Below, in pieces: positions 4,980 through 6,113 of a DNA stretch of 6,113 nucleotides. Source of the stretch: Acetofilamentum sp. (GTDB lineage Bacteria; Bacteroidota; Bacteroidia; Bacteroidales; JAADGE01); contig DYOJ01000151.1 in NCBI GenBank assembly GCA_020720705.1, positions 1 to 6,113 on the forward strand, in the 5' to 3' direction. Within the stretch, counting starts at the first letter, position 1. Each line of letters starts with the position of its first letter. A program made the translations under genes and the position numbers. The notes under the pieces were generated by a model. The model was not told the origin of the DNA and ran no database searches. It saw nothing but the letters and a program-made list of their open reading frames with translations.

Positions 4980-5933
4980 ATGCGTTTTTTAAATTTCAGC
5001 ACATTACACCCGTTTGCTCAGCTACTTTTCTTAGTCTTTGTCAGCATTGCAAGCCTGATGCTTACCGTAGCAGTAAGCACATTGATTGCGATACCATTGT
5101 TCGGAATTTCGTTTGAAACTTTAGGGCAAACTTCCGAAAATATCGCTTATCTAAAATATTCGCAAGCAATGCAATCAGTGGGTTTATTCATTGTGCCGGC
5201 ACTTGTTGCAGCTTACATTTTTTCCGAAACAGACACGAAACAAATTCGTAACTACTTACAAATCAAACGCCCTGAAAATAGCCGAAACATTATGTTTGTG
5301 TTTCTGATTCCGCTTGCGGCTATGCCCATTATTAGTTTTACAGGTAAATTAAACGCAGGAATCCAACTGCCGGAATCCTTGCACGCTTTGGAACTTAGCA
5401 TGCAAGCCTTAGAAGAAACTGCAAAAAAAATTGTAGAGAAGTTTTTGATAACAAACTCATATTCAGCATTATTTGTAAATATTTTAATCATTGCAATATT
5501 ACCGGCAATTGGCGAGGAGCTTTTTTTTCGAGGAACTGTTCAGCGAATTTTGCTCAGGTGGACAAGTAATCCGCATGTCGGAATATTTTTGGCTTCCGCA
5601 ATATTCAGTTTTATACACTTTCAATTTTACGGATTTATTCCGCGCCTGTTACTCGGAATGGTTTTCGGATATTTGTTTTTTTGGTCAAAAAATATCTGGT
5701 ATCCGATAATTGCACATTTTATAAACAATGCCGTTGCAGTAATCTTATATTTTTTCTACAATGATTTACAAGGAACTCCGTTTGCCGACGAATTTGACAG
5801 TACTGCTCACGCTATTGATAATAGTGTATTGATGTTTGCCGCAGTTTCATTGTCGGCACTTATTGCTTTGCTTTACACTTTTTACAAAACTCAAAAAAAT
5901 AAACAAAACGATAATTTACTTCAAGAAAAATAA
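4980..5933 (+). CDS. CPBP family intramembrane metalloprotease (CAAX protease / Abi type)
   Basis: This 317-residue polytopic membrane protein belongs to the CPBP (CAAX protease and bacteriocin-processing enzyme, Rce1-like) superfamily. The catalytic motifs are all present: GEELFFRG (178-185, EExxxR with E179, E180, R184), FSFIH (209-213, FxxxH), and HFINN (246-250, HxxxN). Hydrophobic segments lie at about 14-40, 65-81, 103-120, 163-177, 200-216, 222-235, 241-259 and 282-301, and the C-terminal tail is basic and polar. The length and the N-terminal PFAQLLFLVF pattern suit Bacteroidetes members, so the ATG at 4980 is accepted although it falls only 14 nt after the terminator T run. Substrate and role are unknown; relatives include bacteriocin-immunity and prenyl-protein-processing proteins. 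The terminator probably separates it from the tonB cluster, and I see no good promoter, so low-level read-through is possible. Confidence 0.9.
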   Translation: MRFLNFSTLHPFAQLLFLVFVSIASLMLTVAVSTLIAIPLFGISFETLGQTSENIAYLKYSQAMQSVGLFIVPALVAAYIFSETDTKQIRNYLQIKRPENSRNIMFVFLIPLAAMPIISFTGKLNAGIQLPESLHALELSMQALEETAKKIVEKFLITNSYSALFVNILIIAILPAIGEELFFRGTVQRILLRWTSNPHVGIFLASAIFSFIHFQFYGFIPRLLLGMVFGYLFFWSKNIWYPIIAHFINNAVAVILYFFYNDLQGTPFADEFDSTAHAIDNSVLMFAAVSLSALIALLYTFYKTQKNKQNDNLLQEK

Positions 5934-6085
5934 ATCTTGTCAGTAAATTATTATTGTAATATATTGATTTATTGAAAATTAGACTATAAAATATCTTGGA
6001 TTAGAAAAATAATTGTAACTAATTGGAATTAAGTAATTTGAGTCGAATATCAAACGTCTAAGTTCTAACGGAGTATTATTTTATT
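5934..6085. other. AT-rich intergenic region without a recognised gene
   Basis: No convincing reading frame or RNA gene is visible on either strand. An inverted pair, AATAAATC (5929-5936) and GATTTATT (5966-5973), lacks G+C and a T run, so it is not called as a terminator. The region is probably the leader or promoter area of a gene to the right of the window. Confidence 0.5.
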
Positions 6086-6113
6086 ACCTGCACATATCAG
6101 GTGTTTTCACCTG
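6086..6113. repeat. Overlapping alternative hairpins at the window edge
   Basis: ACCTG (6086-6090), CAGGTG (6098-6103) and CACCTG (6108-6113) are three mutually complementary arms. The middle arm can pair to the left (5 bp, 7-nt loop) or to the right (6 bp, TTTT loop), but not both at once. The element reaches the window end, so its full extent is unknown. Confidence 0.5.

Noticed and set aside
5929..5973. AATAAATC/GATTTATT inverted repeat as terminator of the CPBP gene
   Set aside because: The stem is nearly all A+T, the loop is about 29 nt, and no T run follows.
6037..6066. Promoter for a gene to the right (TTTG 6037-6040, TAAGTTCT 6059-6066)
   Set aside because: The -7 candidate has two mismatches to TAnnTTTG and the downstream gene is not visible.
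1..6113. CRISPR array, tRNA, rRNA or intact transposase gene
   Set aside because: No regularly spaced repeats, no cloverleaf-like sequence and no transposase-like reading frame were seen on either strand.

Overview
This AT-rich window looks like a chromosomal segment of a member of the Bacteroidota, probably Bacteroidales-like. The grounds are TonB proteins of the Bacteroidetes type, start codons without a clear Shine-Dalgarno but preceded by A-rich leaders, and two good matches to the Bacteroidetes sigma -7 box (TAnnTTTG). The genus cannot be named from the sequence alone.

Layout. On the minus strand, at the left, is riboflavin synthase (162-773), closed by a hairpin terminator at 118-150. 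A roughly 210-bp divergent intergenic region follows, with a promoter and repeated operator-like motifs. On the plus strand comes a BlaI/MecI-type repressor (982-1350), overlapping by 4 nt a BlaR1/MecR1-type M56 membrane metallopeptidase (1347-2699). The peptidase carries an unusual C-terminal domain that looks like a catalytically dead M23/LytM fold. Next are three proteins ending in TonB C-terminal domains: a membrane-anchored one (2775-3440), a small one with only a cleavable signal peptide (3662-4108), and an anchored one with a very acidic linker (4210-4884). A strong intrinsic terminator (4923-4966) ends this block. Fourteen nucleotides after it starts a CPBP-family intramembrane protease (4980-5933). 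The last 180 bp have no recognisable gene and finish with overlapping alternative hairpins at the window edge.

How the genes may work together. In staphylococcal bla/mec systems an M56 receptor senses a signal outside the membrane and causes cleavage of the BlaI repressor. No beta-lactamase or penicillin-binding sensor domain is visible here. The sensor position is held by the degenerate LytM-like domain, and the neighbouring output genes encode TonB-type energy transducers. A 21-nt segment just upstream of the blaI-like start is repeated with 18 identities just upstream of the first tonB start, next to a -7 box in both cases. This suggests that the repressor controls both its own operon and the tonB gene. 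The inference is a locus that adjusts TonB-dependent transport, or envelope coupling, to a peptidoglycan or envelope signal.

Other structure: a MITE- or REPIN-like repeat of about 103 bp between the first and second tonB genes, bounded by a 9-nt direct repeat, and evidence that the second and third TonB domains arose by duplication.
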